A DNA stretch of 64,000 nt from Cenococcum geophilum 1.58 (taxonomy: Eukaryota; Ascomycota; Dothideomycetes; Gloniales; Gloniaceae): assembly GCA_001692895.1 (NCBI GenBank), contig KV748187.1, positions 3,034,836-3,098,835 of the forward strand, in the 5' to 3' direction. Both the position numbers and the translations under genes were made by a program. The notes beneath the pieces were generated by a model. That model made no database searches, was not told the origin of the DNA, and saw only the letters and a list, made by a program, of their open reading frames with translations. How positions within the stretch are numbered: the first letter of the stretch is position 1; each line of letters opens with the position of its first letter. Positions 36,076-48,235 of this stretch are shown here, piece by piece.

Positions 36076-36589
36076 TAAAACCTCTATCTCTAAAATCCAC
36101 TTATCATTTTAGAGGATAGACGTTAGCACCTAAACTAGGTTATTTTCCGTCTAAACCTAACCTTCCTTATTTTTAAACTAAGAGTCTAATACCTACCAGA
36201 CCTCTAGTTACCCCCAGTTTAATTAAGGCACCAATTTTATAACCCCTACTTTATAACTAGCACGTTCCTCTAGATTTCACTACTAGTGTTTCCCAGTATA
36301 TAAGAATTTAACCACTTCTTTAAGGATGTTATTTTAGCTCAAGCTTAAGCTCAAGTCTTCTTTAATCTTAGCTTAAAGCAGTTAAATCTAGTAAGCGTTA
36401 CCTAGAGGTTTAACGAAATAAGCTTATATATATTTAAGCCAGAGATATTAGATATCAATAGTTAGTTATTAAAGTCAATATGCAATAACATTTATTAATC
36501 TTATTAGGTAAAGCATTACGTATACTAGAGGCTTCGGATTATAGCTATACCCCGCCAAACCTGCCCCGCGCGGCTCAAAATTTTAAGTA

Positions 36590-37500
36590 GTAAAACAATA
36601 ACAACTTTAAACTAACGGTAGAACGACTAAGTAATAAGTATATGGATATTAAAGTCGTCAAACGTAGCGGGTAAGGGCTCTCTATAAAAGAAGATCTTGG
36701 CGAGGCTTTATAAGCTTTTATAGAAGACGGGTTTCTTATTCTTAAAAGAGCTATAAGCATTAAGCCCCCTTTAGCGGAGTCATTAGAGTTATTAAGCTTT
36801 ATTAAAAGGGAGATTGTCTTAAATAAGGTAAGCTATTTCTAAAGTTTATAAGCAAGACTGATATCCCTCTAGGCTATTAAAACAATACTTTTCTTAGCTT
36901 AAGATAATAGCTTTCATATTACCGCCTACTTTTTATCCAAACCTACTCTAACCCATGAAGAGTTAGGGCGCGATTATAAATGGGAAAAAATGGCTTCTAC
37001 TAAAGATCTTATAGGGGCTATATGCTATTATTTAGGAGGAGATTAAAATATTACATGGATATTCCAGGTTAATATATATTCTTATAAAGTAGCTATTAAG
37101 AAAATAGTAAATATTAAGGCTAATAGAGGTAATATATATATACTCTTAAACCCTACGAATATTTTCGCATTTACTAAACTTCCTCTAGCTTTATTTGCTA
37201 TTACTAGCTATTACAGTCAAGACCTTTCCTTAAGAATAAACTACCTTTCCTAGTGTATATAATCGTGGTTTTATATATATAGACCGGGTATCCTAGGCAT
37301 AGAGTGCTAGATAATTAAACTGGTAATAAGATTCTAAAGTAGTTTGGAAATAATTACTCTAGAAGTAGTAAATATATAGTTTGGAAGCGGTAACTACATT
37401 AAGTGGCACGTAAAAGGAATAAAGATTACCACTTATAGCTAGCTACAGATTCTCCTATATATCCCTCTACCGAAGTATTAAATATTGCTCTAAGCCTAGA
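36590..37500 (+). pseudogene. unrecognised protein-coding remnant
   Basis: A plus-strand frame shows stops mainly at TAG and TAA in Gln positions. Segments such as LTHEELGRDYKWEKMAST, LIGAICYYLGGD, IYILLNPTNIFAF and HVKGIKITTYS read like real protein. No domain is recognised. It lies between the inverted arms at 35930 and 39445, together with the repeat-protein remnant that follows. Confidence 0.35.
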
Positions 37501-37689
37501 CAAGAACTAGTAGCGCACAATTAAAAGTAGATTTAGTTTAGAAGGAGGGCGATTAAGCGAGCTTAGGAGGCGGTTCTACAAGTCACGCTAATATGCTTTA
37601 GTTAGTGCTAGGCTATAGCGGGGATTTTAAAAGGCTTACGCCAGGCCTATAATGTTTAAGTCTAGATTAGAGAGTAATGCATTTATTAT

Positions 37690-38260
37690 ACTAGGACCCT
37701 CTAGGGAGAACAACTGCTATATTAACTTTAATAGAAGGTTAAAGGGTGTCGCGTTAAACGTATTCTAATAAAATAACTATACTTCTGCCGGAGAATTAGA
37801 GGGTATCGCATTTAACGGGTTTAAATCATCCTAGGAGGATAGCGGCTATATCAGTTCTAGCAAATCGTTAAAGGGCGTGGCATTAAACGTATTCTAGCGA
37901 AATAACTATACTTACCCTATTACATTTAAAGTGTTCCAGTCATCCTATAGGGGCGGCTACTGCATTAGCTCTTATAGATCATTAAATAAAGTAGCATTAA
38001 ACGTGTTCTAATAAAATAACCGTACTTACTCTGCTAAAGAATTAGTAGCTACCGCACTTAACAAGCTCAAATTACCCTAGGAGGATGGCGGCTGTATCGG
38101 CTCTGGTAAATTATTAAAGGGCGTAGTATTAAATGTGTCCTAATTGCGATTAAAGGGCGTAGTATCGAACGTGTTCTAATTAGGCGGTTACACTAGTTCC
38201 GCTAGAGAACTTAAGGGTATTATACTTAACATACGCCCAAATAGCTCTCTGCGTGGCTGC
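37690..38260 (+). repeat. tandem repeat encoding a degenerate protein repeat
   Basis: Five or more imperfect copies of a module with core LKGVALNVF, followed by a NNYT-type segment and a GGYISSS-type segment, are encoded on the plus strand with stops at Gln-type positions. Copies alternate between units of about 30 and 60 codons. It is a repeat-protein remnant of unknown family. Confidence 0.6.
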
Positions 38261-39319
38261 GATGCTAATTGCTTAAACTTTACTTAAGAACTAGAGGGCG
38301 TTGCCTTAAATTTATAAATATTTATATGCTGGGTAAAACTTAATAGTCTTTAGAATTCTTATTCGTATATATGGCAGTATTTATCTAGTTAACTCTTTTC
38401 TTTATAGAACTTCCTTATATATTTCTAGACATTATATAACTTGCTAAAACGGCGGATATAGAATAGATAAGGAAATTTCTTTAAAGGCTCTCTTTTCTTT
38501 TTAAGAGATAATATACAATCTATAGCTTATATATTATTCTTAGTCCGATAATACTTAGCATTCCGCTTACTTTAGTAAGGTTTAAAGATCGCAAAGTGAC
38601 TGCGTTTTTGTATTAGAGGTATTATAATATATAAGGTTATACTAGATTCCTAAGTTTTAGTAGATAGAGATTAGACAGGTTCTATTACTTATAATTTCTA
38701 TACCTCTAAATACGTGTTCTACTTAGTATAGGAGAGATATTTATAGTTCCTACTATATAGGGGACCGAAGGCTTTAAACTGTCCCTACTGCAGTTAATAA
38801 CGGATACTCGTCATTTGCGTAGGAGGCTGCTAGGTGCTATAGGGGAATTAGCGCAGATCTCTAAGGTCGCGGACTTTATTAAGCTTCGTTACTAAGTAAA
38901 GAGGCTGCCTATAATTAGGAGGAATTGTAATACTAAAGGAGTTATTATGCGGATGCTAAGGAAGGTAAAACTAGGGCTTATTGTCGGCGAAACTATAGAA
39001 TAGGGAAAGATTGGGAAGAATAAGAGAGATGCAATAAGTAAGAATCTGGGTAATGTGTATTACGTTAGTATATTACGTGTAGGCTATAGGGGCTAAGCTT
39101 ATTAAATAGAGAATTACGAGCCGCTAGGGCGAGAGCACTAGAAATAGAAAGCGTGCTAAGTAAGCCTGTACTTTAGTAAAAGAGGTACTTAGAGATATTA
39201 AGGCCTAAGAAGGCGTATATAAAAGAAGGCGGTATTACGGATACGGCTGTTAAAACTGATCTTAAGACCCTAGCCACTCTCGCTACCTTTTTTTAGCTTA
39301 AGGAGGCTAGTTTCCTAAG
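38261..39319. other. RIP-mutated region, weak coding signal
   Basis: A plus-strand frame around 38860-39310 has long readable segments (VGETIE, NLGNVYYVSILRVGYRGQAY, ENYEPLGREHQKQ) with stops at Gln positions, so an old gene is likely. I do not recognise its family. Confidence 0.35.
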
Positions 39320-39445
39320 GCGCCACTAGAGTTATAGAGGAGTCCTATATAAGTTATATAAAAGTCCTAGAGGAGTTACAGAGGAGTTATAAAGGAGTCC
39401 TAGAAGATTCCTAGAGGATTGCTAAGAGATTACTATTAAGGGGCA
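39320..39445 (-). repeat. right arm of an imperfect inverted repeat pair
   Basis: Inverted relative to 35930-36075, with units such as GGAGTTA and GGATTGCTAAGAGATT. Similarity is of repeat-unit type, not base-for-base identity. Confidence 0.5.
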
Positions 39446-41619
39446 CAATATTCTATAAAGGTAGTTGGAGGGAATTAGGCTATAACCTAGCCTTATAGCC
39501 GCCCTATTACCCTACTACCCTATTACGCTATTACCTTATCGCCTTATTACCTTCTTGCCCTTTTTTACTTTAGTTAACCTCTTTATTAGTAGGACACCCC
39601 TACTTTTTAAAACAATATATAAACTTCCTATTATAGCATTTATTGGCGCTAAGTTTATTTATTTATTTATTCTTAGTTAAGTAGTGCTTTTATAGCTTTG
39701 TTTACCAACTACCTTATAGCGTTTTCTCCGCTTTTAAATAATTTTTTACTTCCTCCCTCTCCAAACTACTTTTAGAGTCTCCCTTTATTACTAGCTTAAA
39801 AACATCTCTCCTATTTTAGCCAAGTTGTTATATATATTATTAGAGCTGTCCTAGTATACTAGACTAGCCATTAAGGTTTATATATATAGCCTCTTAAAGT
39901 AAATTACTAACTAAAAATTAGGCTCTATTCTTGTGGAGATTCTATATAAATATTCCAAAAACTATTTTTAATAAGGATTTTCTAGTCGTTACCAGTATTA
40001 CCATACTTACCTTTCTACTCCTAATTTCCAGCTTCATACTAGTATTCTTCCCACAATACTAGATAATAGGGCGTTCATTAGCTTTTTTAGGTGGTCTCTT
40101 AGTAAATATATTATTAGGTATAACTCTTACTGCTTCTACCTAGATAATAAGAAAACATAAAAGGTTAAAAGTATTATAGCTCTTATGCGCTACAATTATT
40201 CTTATACTATATTCTGGCATTTACTTTACATTTATTAATATATATCTATTCCTTTTAGTAAGCTACTATAGTAACGCTCTAGTGACCTCTACTAATATAA
40301 ATAAGGACACTTTCTTATAAAATGTGTTACGAACGTTACCGTCGTTTTACTATAAGCTTGGTCGCTTTATATCAAATACTAATAGCATAACACGACATCT
40401 TACAATATATCTATCAGCCCTAGTAACTTAGAGAAAGCTATACGGAGATATTCGAACCCTAAGTACCCCGACTAACCCATTAGCCCTAATAACTTAGAGG
40501 AAGCCACGATATTAAACCTTAAATCCTCCTATACTAAAACTGATCGTAGGAGGAATAGGTTAGTTCTTAGTTATCTTAGTTGCTTCTTAGGCTAATACTA
40601 GCTTAGTAGTTTTAAAATTTACGTTAGCCGTTTTATTAGCATAACCTACAAAGCGCGAAAAGAAGGCGAGACCTTTCTATCTAAGAATTTCAAAGCTATA
40701 AATAATCCCCTGCTAGATAAGGGCCTTTAATCTAAGGTATATAGCCTATAGTAGGATTATATCTTTCTACCTAAAAAGGTCAAAGCTATAGATGACTTTT
40801 TACCGGATAAGGTTTTCCTCGGAGATAATCGCTATACACTTTAGTTATGCCTTAAACATATATATCTTAAGTAAGAGTAAAGAGACTTTATGTCCCGGAT
40901 ACTAGAGCTTAGCGACTTAGAGAGGGAGGCTATAGAAAAGCTAAGGCTATAAGAGGTACATATAAGGAACTATTAAGTTATTTAGGAGGAATTTTCTTCC
41001 TAGGTAGCAGCTATATATAGACTTTATTAAAGCTCAAAGCCTCTTACTACTTTTAAACTTCCTTAGAAAACTTAGCTAAGGTATAGCTCCTCCTTTAAAG
41101 GCACGTAGTATTATCTAAAATTGCCTTATATAGCTAAGGTTAAGATACACTCTATTAAAGCCACTAAACGCGTCTCTAGCTTTATACCTTATCACATAAA
41201 ACTAGACTATAGTTTTCGTTTATTTTTAGGAGGGAAGGCCTTATATAGAGTCTCTTATTATTATATAAAACTTTTATACTGGAAGTATACCAAATTTTTA
41301 AGGGCTAGGAGTGGGGGACACGCCAGCGCTCTATAACTTAGCTAATTACTCCCAGTTATGTAATAAAGCCTTAATAAGTAACGGTCTAAATATCTACAGG
41401 TTTTATTACAGATAGGTAACTAGGGTAATTGGGGGAATATACACCTAAGCACAAGCCAAAGTGTAGCGCATTTACTTTACCCCTCTTAAATAGTTAGACT
41501 TTTACATTTTAAAGTCTAAACCGCAATCTATAGGGTAAACTACTAATCCAAGAAAGCCCTAAATATTACTTACTCTTTTACTCGTTAATCTAAAACGTGC
41601 TGGCTCCTATATATTAACT
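39446..41619. other. RIP-mutated region, no gene recognised
   Basis: AT-rich and stop-dense. A 71-codon opening at 41121-41336 has no domain. Nothing is recognised. Confidence 0.35.
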
Positions 41620-41850
41620 AGTACCGGAACTAAGCCCCTACATATAGCCCCGTACCTTAAGCCTATTACTTAGCTTAGAGTTAGGAGGATATTAGTATAA
41701 TCTAGCACTCTAGGGCTTGCCAGCTTAGCTACTAGAACGCCTCTATATCTACAGTAGCCTACTAATGGATTTTTTTTGCAGGTAATTAGTATTCCGTTCT
41801 TGCTTTTTAGGTTAATTAGCGCCTCCGATTTTAGGCCTATATATACTTTT
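41620..41850 (+). repeat. direct repeat, copy 2 (partner at 20525-20760)
   Basis: Same orientation and unit order as 20525-20760. It lies about 1.1 kb upstream of the kinase remnant at 42955, whereas copy 1 lies upstream of an unrecognised frame near 21010. Confidence 0.65.
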
Positions 41851-42954
41851 ACTACTTCTAAACAATTAGGGTTAAACTATATTACAGTTAGCCCTTTACT
41901 AACCTTCACTATATATAACTATATATCCGCATTAAGTTGCTAACGCCGCCTTTTAATGCATTTGGCGTACCGGGTTTAGACCTATATATACCCTTATCGT
42001 TCTAGTAAGATATTGGCCACATATAGTATGCTTAACCTTTAACTAGTCTTTAACATGCATATAGTATAGCGTATACTATCGTTTTATCGGCCGATATATT
42101 AATAGACTACTAAGTCCAGACCTCTAGAGCCGACATTCTTGTCACTTACCATATCATATCTTCCTAGGGAGGTCCCCAATCCTAAGGATACTCTTATAGC
42201 CGCTCTTATAACTCTTGAAGCCGCCCCTATAGCGGTAAGATTTTAAGTCCTTACCGCTAATTTTAACAAAAGCGTTTGCACAACCAATGGCAATCACTCT
42301 ATACTTATTTATGTCGCAATGCCTCTTAGTGACCGCACTATATTGAGTTTAGAGATCCTTTATAATACAATTTATAAAGAAGGTATTAAGTACGCAGTTA
42401 GTGCGTATAATATTTCCGGTAAAGCCTATAAGAAGTTTCCTAATAGACTTACGGTTTTACGCTACTGTCTAAGTATATATCCTTTAATAATATAATTTTC
42501 TAGACTAATTATAATATAGAGTAAGAGGCGAAATTCAAAAGAGAAGCCTTTAAATAAGCACTTAAGGAATATATGGCAGAGCAATGGAATAAAGGATGGA
42601 TTATATAGATGGCTAGAAAGCTTAGGCTATAGGGGTAGATAAGCCGACTTACTCGCTACTAAATTAAGGGTGCTATGTGTTAGAGGCTATAGAAATACTA
42701 CTATCTAATTATATAAAGGAATATTTTATAGGTACACGGGAATGATTAGAAAATTTCATATAGACTATTAAGGAATATAGAGTCCTGCAAAACATTTTCG
42801 TTATTATATTTTTAAGACGAAGTTTAGAATAAATAAGACTTAGTATGGCTTAGACGGAGGATCTAGGGTTAGTACATCTGCTATAAAGACTAATCTTATC
42901 TGAGAATAGCGTCTAAAATCTAGGGTAAATAATAGATTAGTCAGCTAGACACCG
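41851..42954. other. RIP-mutated region upstream of the kinase remnant
   Basis: Plus-strand coding-like pieces occur at about 42500-42850 (helical, basic), with no recognised domain. Otherwise nothing. Confidence 0.35.
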
Positions 42955-43775
42955 GGATTTTGCCACCCCTTTAAAGCCCTTTACTACTTCAACACTTATA
43001 GACCTTATTGTAGTACTACCCCCTAGCTGCAGCTGTGAGAATCTTATCGGCTGGGGAATTTCGGGCACTATATATTGCGATAAACTTCGAAACGAGGTTA
43101 TTAAAGCTCTAAATAACGCGAATTCTTAACACTTTATTGAAGTTAAAAAGGAGATCTATAAGAGACTCGGTTAATATAATAGACTCTTGCAATACTATAG
43201 CAGCGAACTTTTCTAGAAGGATAACCGCACGGTAATATATCTAGAACGCGCTCTAAACGGCTAGCTTTACAGGTTTCTTTAGGACAGAAGTAATAATGTC
43301 GATCGAATTTTATAAATGTGTTAGATTTTATAGCTTACAGACGTTCTTAAATATATTCACTCCAGATATATTATACACGGTAATATTTTATACTATAATA
43401 TTCTCTTAGATAAACATTTAAACGCAAAGCTAATTAACTTTACTGGTTTATTAATTAATAGGTCTCCTCTTCTCGTTTTATACTCCGTTTAAGCCCAAGC
43501 TCCGTATCTAAGCACGCCTTAAAAGGACGAAATTTTTGCCTTTAGATTGGCTTATTATTATATCTTAATGCGTTATATTGCCTTTTATAAGCTTTCTAAT
43601 AATGATATAGAAGATTATTATAAATAAGGAATATTTCCCAAATTAAAGTCCCTAGGGGCCTTTGGAGTTATTATTAAAGGCTGTTAGAACAGCAAATATA
43701 ACTATATAGATGACGTTATTAAAGAAATAAATAAGTAAGGTATATTTATAAAACTAGGAATTTTAACTATTTAAA
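42955..43775 (+). pseudogene. Ser/Thr protein-kinase-like remnant
   Basis: A plus-strand frame, interrupted by a few TAA/TAG at Gln- or Trp-like positions, shows kinase landmarks in order: a glycine-rich loop region (LIGWGISGTIYCDKLRNEVIK), KEIYKRLGQYNRLL, IYLERALNGQLYRFL (hinge region), LKYIHSRYIIHGNILYYNILL (catalytic loop, with the Asp of HGD read as Asn), INFTG (altered DFG-type motif), then APYLSTPQKDEIFAFRLAYY and LSNNDIEDYYK. It is about 260 codons, a minimal kinase domain. Small kinases of this kind are abundant in fungal repeat-rich regions. Loss of the catalytic Asp by a G-to-A change fits RIP. Confidence 0.72.
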
Positions 43776-46700
43776 CTTATTTGTAGGTTTACGGAATCTA
43801 TCCCTAGTAACGGCGCCGTAGCATTTCCTTTATACTCTTAAGGCTTTCCTTTTAACGTTTACGAAATCTTATTTTTGGCTTAAAAATCTAAAGGCTTCTC
43901 TATCTAGATTTATACTTTACCTATTTCTTAGGCGTTATTAGCGTTAATAAAGGTAAGTTTTGTGCTTTACAAGTCTATTAGTCTTACTATTCTTATATAT
44001 AGTGTAATATACTAACCATCCTTTATTTAGGATATGCTAGACAATCTCTGGTTGCTAGCGAGCTCCTAAACTACGCCGTACTTTATGTTATAAGTGTTAG
44101 GTTAGGACACGCTTACCTACCTTATATAATAGCACTAGGGCAAGGGACGATGCGATTTATCTTTAAGGAATATCTTAGTCTCTTCTAGTACTTTTTATAT
44201 TAGACGGTAATCTCGGTAGATTAGCACATCTTAAGTATAAAGAAGTTTATAATTCGACGAATTTTTAAGTATATTAATAGTAAAAGAGAGGATTCGTGAT
44301 ATAAATAAATAGGTGCTATAATGCCTAGTAATATAATAAGTCTCACAACTTATAAGGCTCCGTTTTAATTAGATATACATAATATAGATAAGTTAGCAGC
44401 AAAATTTGGATAAAAACGGCTGTATACAGCAACACCGCCTTAAGAAAATATACTTAAATAATTGGACTACTAAATGTAAACCCCAGCTTCCTATTTCCAT
44501 AGGACTAACCAAAATATAAGAATACGCCTAAGCTACTAGCCCTGTCTCTTCTATACAGTAACCCTGCCCTTTACTTTCGCAACTTTAGAAAAAGAGTGCA
44601 CCTATAATGATTTAGCTTTGGCTTGCCGAATGCGTCTTTAGTAAGACTTAAGGATATCGTTAGAATTTAAAAGCCCGCTCTTATAAACCTAGGTGGGCTT
44701 CTAAGCCACCTTATATTTACGCCCTGACTTAGTTATTTTTTCCCCTAGAATATTATTAATCTCCCATTCATTATCTAAGCTCACTTTATTAATTTTATCT
44801 TTTTTAGTCCGGGTATAACGCTTTATAGCAGGCTCTAGGTTTAAAACGTCACTCTAGTTATTAGCGACGCCGCCGCTATTACCATCCTTATCCTCATTAT
44901 AAGTACAATTGCTAGCCTTGTTATGCGGCGGTTTAATGCTGTAGAGAAGGGTAGGCTTTTAAAGCGAAGGGCTGGCGGAATATAGAGTAGATACCGCTTG
45001 CTAGTTAACTTATAGGTATTAAGAGTTAAGGTTAGGGATAGGGGGGCTAGAAGACAAGTCTTTGCGATAGGTAAGTAGCCTTTATTGCTTTTAGGGACGT
45101 AGACTATTACCACCCTCGCTACCCCCACTACTCTCTTTAGTAGGGTTATTAGAATTATAATTAGTAACATTATCCCGCTTAAGCTTCCGCTTCCTTAGCA
45201 TAAAGAATAATTCGCCTCCCGTATTCCCTTTTTTATAATTACTCTCCTCCCTAATAAGCGGATTGTCTATATTATAGTTATTAGGTTATAGTAACAATAT
45301 TTTTAATATCTATAACCTACCAATATTATCTATATTATTGGCTATTAAGGAGTCTTAGTTAGTTACTACGTGGGTCTCTAACTTCTATATAGCCTAGGGG
45401 ATAGTCGTAATATTAATTCCCTTAGCTAGGCTATCCATTTTATTAACGTCTTCTGCCGTAGGTTTAAGATAGTTATACGTAGATACGCTAAAGAGATCTT
45501 CCAGCTTCTCTAAAGAAGGTAACTCCTTATCCTTATTGTCCTTATCGCCGCGGTTATTTCCGCTACCTAATAATTATTAAGCAAGGCCATTATATAGGGG
45601 GGAAGTGTATACCTAACCTATAAGGTGCTAGTTAATCGCCAACTTTATTAGCTTTATTGCTAGTATTACTAGCTCTATCCCCTTTAGCTTTAAGTTCTAA
45701 GTCTAGGTTAGCTATATTATCTTTAATAAATATTAGATTTGCTGCTAACCGTTAGACATATTTATAGTTATTAGGAAAAAAAGGAGGGGATAATTACTAA
45801 ATTACCTTAATTGCTTCCTCTAGCGTCTTAGCTGTTACTTATATTTTTATAAATATCTTTATACTTATTAAAAGCCTTAGGATCTATAGGTGCCTTATTA
45901 GGTGGAATATTTAAAAAAGGTAATATAGAATAACTTGCCTAAGCGTAATTAGGCTAAATATTTTACAGGATTATCTCTTAGAGGGAAGCGAGGTACTCTC
46001 CCCTTTTTCATCCTCTTTTTAAGTATATTACTTATATTTGCCTTAGAAGCCGTAATCGCATAATACTAAGAAGCCTTCAGTTTTTTAGGGGGTGCAGTAT
46101 AGAAATTGATATTATTAAGTAAAATTTGTGAATTAAAATGAAGGGGTTAAAAAGATGCCACCGTTGCTGCCGCTATTATTATTAGAATTATTATTGCCTT
46201 ATACCTTTCCAATAGCCCTAAAGGATAGGTTACACTAGGCTTTTAAGTCCACGTTAGTCCCCTCTTCGCCACTAGCTTATATTCACAGTATTTATACTAA
46301 AATAACCCTACCAACTTAATAGCGAATCAAAATGTGTAATCTACGCTCCGTTAGTAATTACTATTTATAATATATAAAGGTATATATAGGCTTAAACTCT
46401 ATTACAAGATTAACGCCTATTAGGAAACTGCAATTAAGACCTAACTAACTAACCTAGCACATTCAGCCTCTAATAGGGGCATCGCACTAAGCCTCCTTAT
46501 TAAGGAGGTTAGTGGCAAAGTGCCTCTACCCTTATTCCTTAGAGTTAGAGCTAGCGCTAACGTATTTGTTTTCTAACCTAATTTTTCTAACCCAATTATA
46601 CTAGCAAACTAGATCTTCTATACTAGATCCTCTGCGAGACTATAGTTCCTAGGGTTGAATAGGTAGAAGGCGTGCCGTGATTCTACTAAGTATTAAAAGA

Positions 46701-47998
46701 CACTTTAAGTAATAAGGGTATCCTTAAATCTCTCCCCTAGATCCAAGGAACTTTCTTAGTTATACTCTACCCTTACCTATAGCCGGATATTATAAACAAT
46801 ATAAGGGGGCAAATAGCGCGAGTAGATTAGGCAATCACACCCGTATCTATCTTACTGCGCCCTTTTAGCTAATATAGCCACCGCATAAAATCCGTCTCCG
46901 TTAGGAGGTTAAATACGCGAATTTTTCTCTAGTATTTATTAGCTAAGAGTAAGATTATAATACTAGCTCTACTAAAAGCTAGGCTATGCTACTAGATAGG
47001 CTGTTTACCCCTAGATTCCGCCTTATAAGTCTTAGGTCTATATAAAGGATGTTTCTATATAACCTATACCTCCTTAACTAAATAGGGGGCTGGATTAGAC
47101 TAAAGCCTAGCAGCTTCTTTAATCGCAATACAATCCTCTAATTATTAGGGAAGGGTAAGGTCTAGGTCTAGGTTAAGAAGGCGCTAAGGAGGGCAAGGGC
47201 TTCTAGCTTCTAGCGGCGCAGCTTTAACTAAGCTAAGTAACTGGTATCAGCCTATAGTTTCGCTGAGGATCTACTTTAGCATCTAGCTTCGCCTTTATTA
47301 TAACGCTGTAATGCGATACTGCCTAACGCGTCCCGCAGCTCGCAGTAGCTATAACCTATATAATCTATTACTAGGCGGTTCTCGGCATAGCCATTTATAG
47401 CTGTTCCGATAAGGATTAAGTTGTATATTATAGTTACGTCTAAGACACTACTAGAGGCGGAGGTAAAGAAGAGGATAAACGGAAATATCATTCCAGTGCA
47501 CTAATCAGTAGGGGACGTAGGGAGGAGAGGAGAGAGGAGAGAAGAAAGGAGGAATATAGTAGGACCGAAGCATGCGTTAACACTAGGAGAGAGTATAAAT
47601 ATATCCCATAGAAAGGGCTAAAGAGTTATAGCGCTAGGTAATCGTTAGTATAAAACATACGGAGATTAGGGAAGGCGGGTAGAGCACCTATATAGACGCT
47701 AAGGGGATAGAAAATGCCTTACGGCTAATAGCTAGAGTCTGAGGTGGTACGGTAGCGGGAAAGAAAAGAGGAGATGGAGCATAAGGGCAAAAGCAGCGAG
47801 GGAGAAGGCCTTTTATGGTTAAGGTTAAGGTTAGGTCTTGGCCAAACTAGGGTAGGAAAGCGAGCGCGCCTTGCCTATAAAGGAACCTCTATTTCCTAAT
47901 ACGTGGTCTCTATCTTATTTTTTACTATATAAATTTAAAGTTTAGTAGCTTAAGGTAATTACCTTATATAAGAACGCGTGAGCTTATAACTTTTATTA
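43776..47998. other. RIP-mutated region with unrecognised minus-strand frames
   Basis: On the minus strand at about 45180-45560 a Lys/Glu/Asn-rich frame reads KDKELPSLEKLEDLFSVSTY and onward, and another at about 46490-47490 includes a 71-codon opening at 47276-47491. Both look like old coding DNA without a known domain. A purine-only tract (GGAGGAGAGGAGAG type) lies at about 47513-47553. The segment ends at the target site of the gypsy element. Confidence 0.35.
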
Positions 47999-48003
47999 AT
48001 AGT

Positions 48004-48218
48004 TATAAGGGGATCTTATAGATAGGGGGCTATAAGGACACGATTAGAACAGGATAGATTGGTAAAAGAGACGAATTCTTAAGGAGGTAAGGCCTCTGGG
48101 ATTATAAAAACTATATACTACGGGTATATACCTCTGGTACGTAACCGGTGACTATTTAAGGGGCGTCTAGGGGTTATCCTAAGGGCAACCTAAGGTATCC
48201 GCAATAATATCCCTTACA
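48004..48218 (-). repeat. 3' LTR of the gypsy element (215 bp)
   Basis: Same length as the other LTR. Roughly two dozen differences by eye, all transitions, most of them CpA/TpG in the right copy and TpA in this one. Confidence 0.92.
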
Positions 48219-48235
48219 TTACCCCCCCCCTTCTT
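48219..48235 (-). other. polypurine tract of the gypsy element
   Basis: On the minus strand AAGAAGGGGGGGGGTAA abuts the 3' LTR, the expected position of the plus-strand priming site. This independently fixes the element's orientation. Confidence 0.8.

Noticed and set aside
47815-47840. GGTTAAGGTTAAGG near 47820 and GGTAAG runs near 17100 as internal telomere repeats
   Set aside because: Neither matches the TTAGGG telomere unit of most filamentous ascomycetes, and both are short and irregular.
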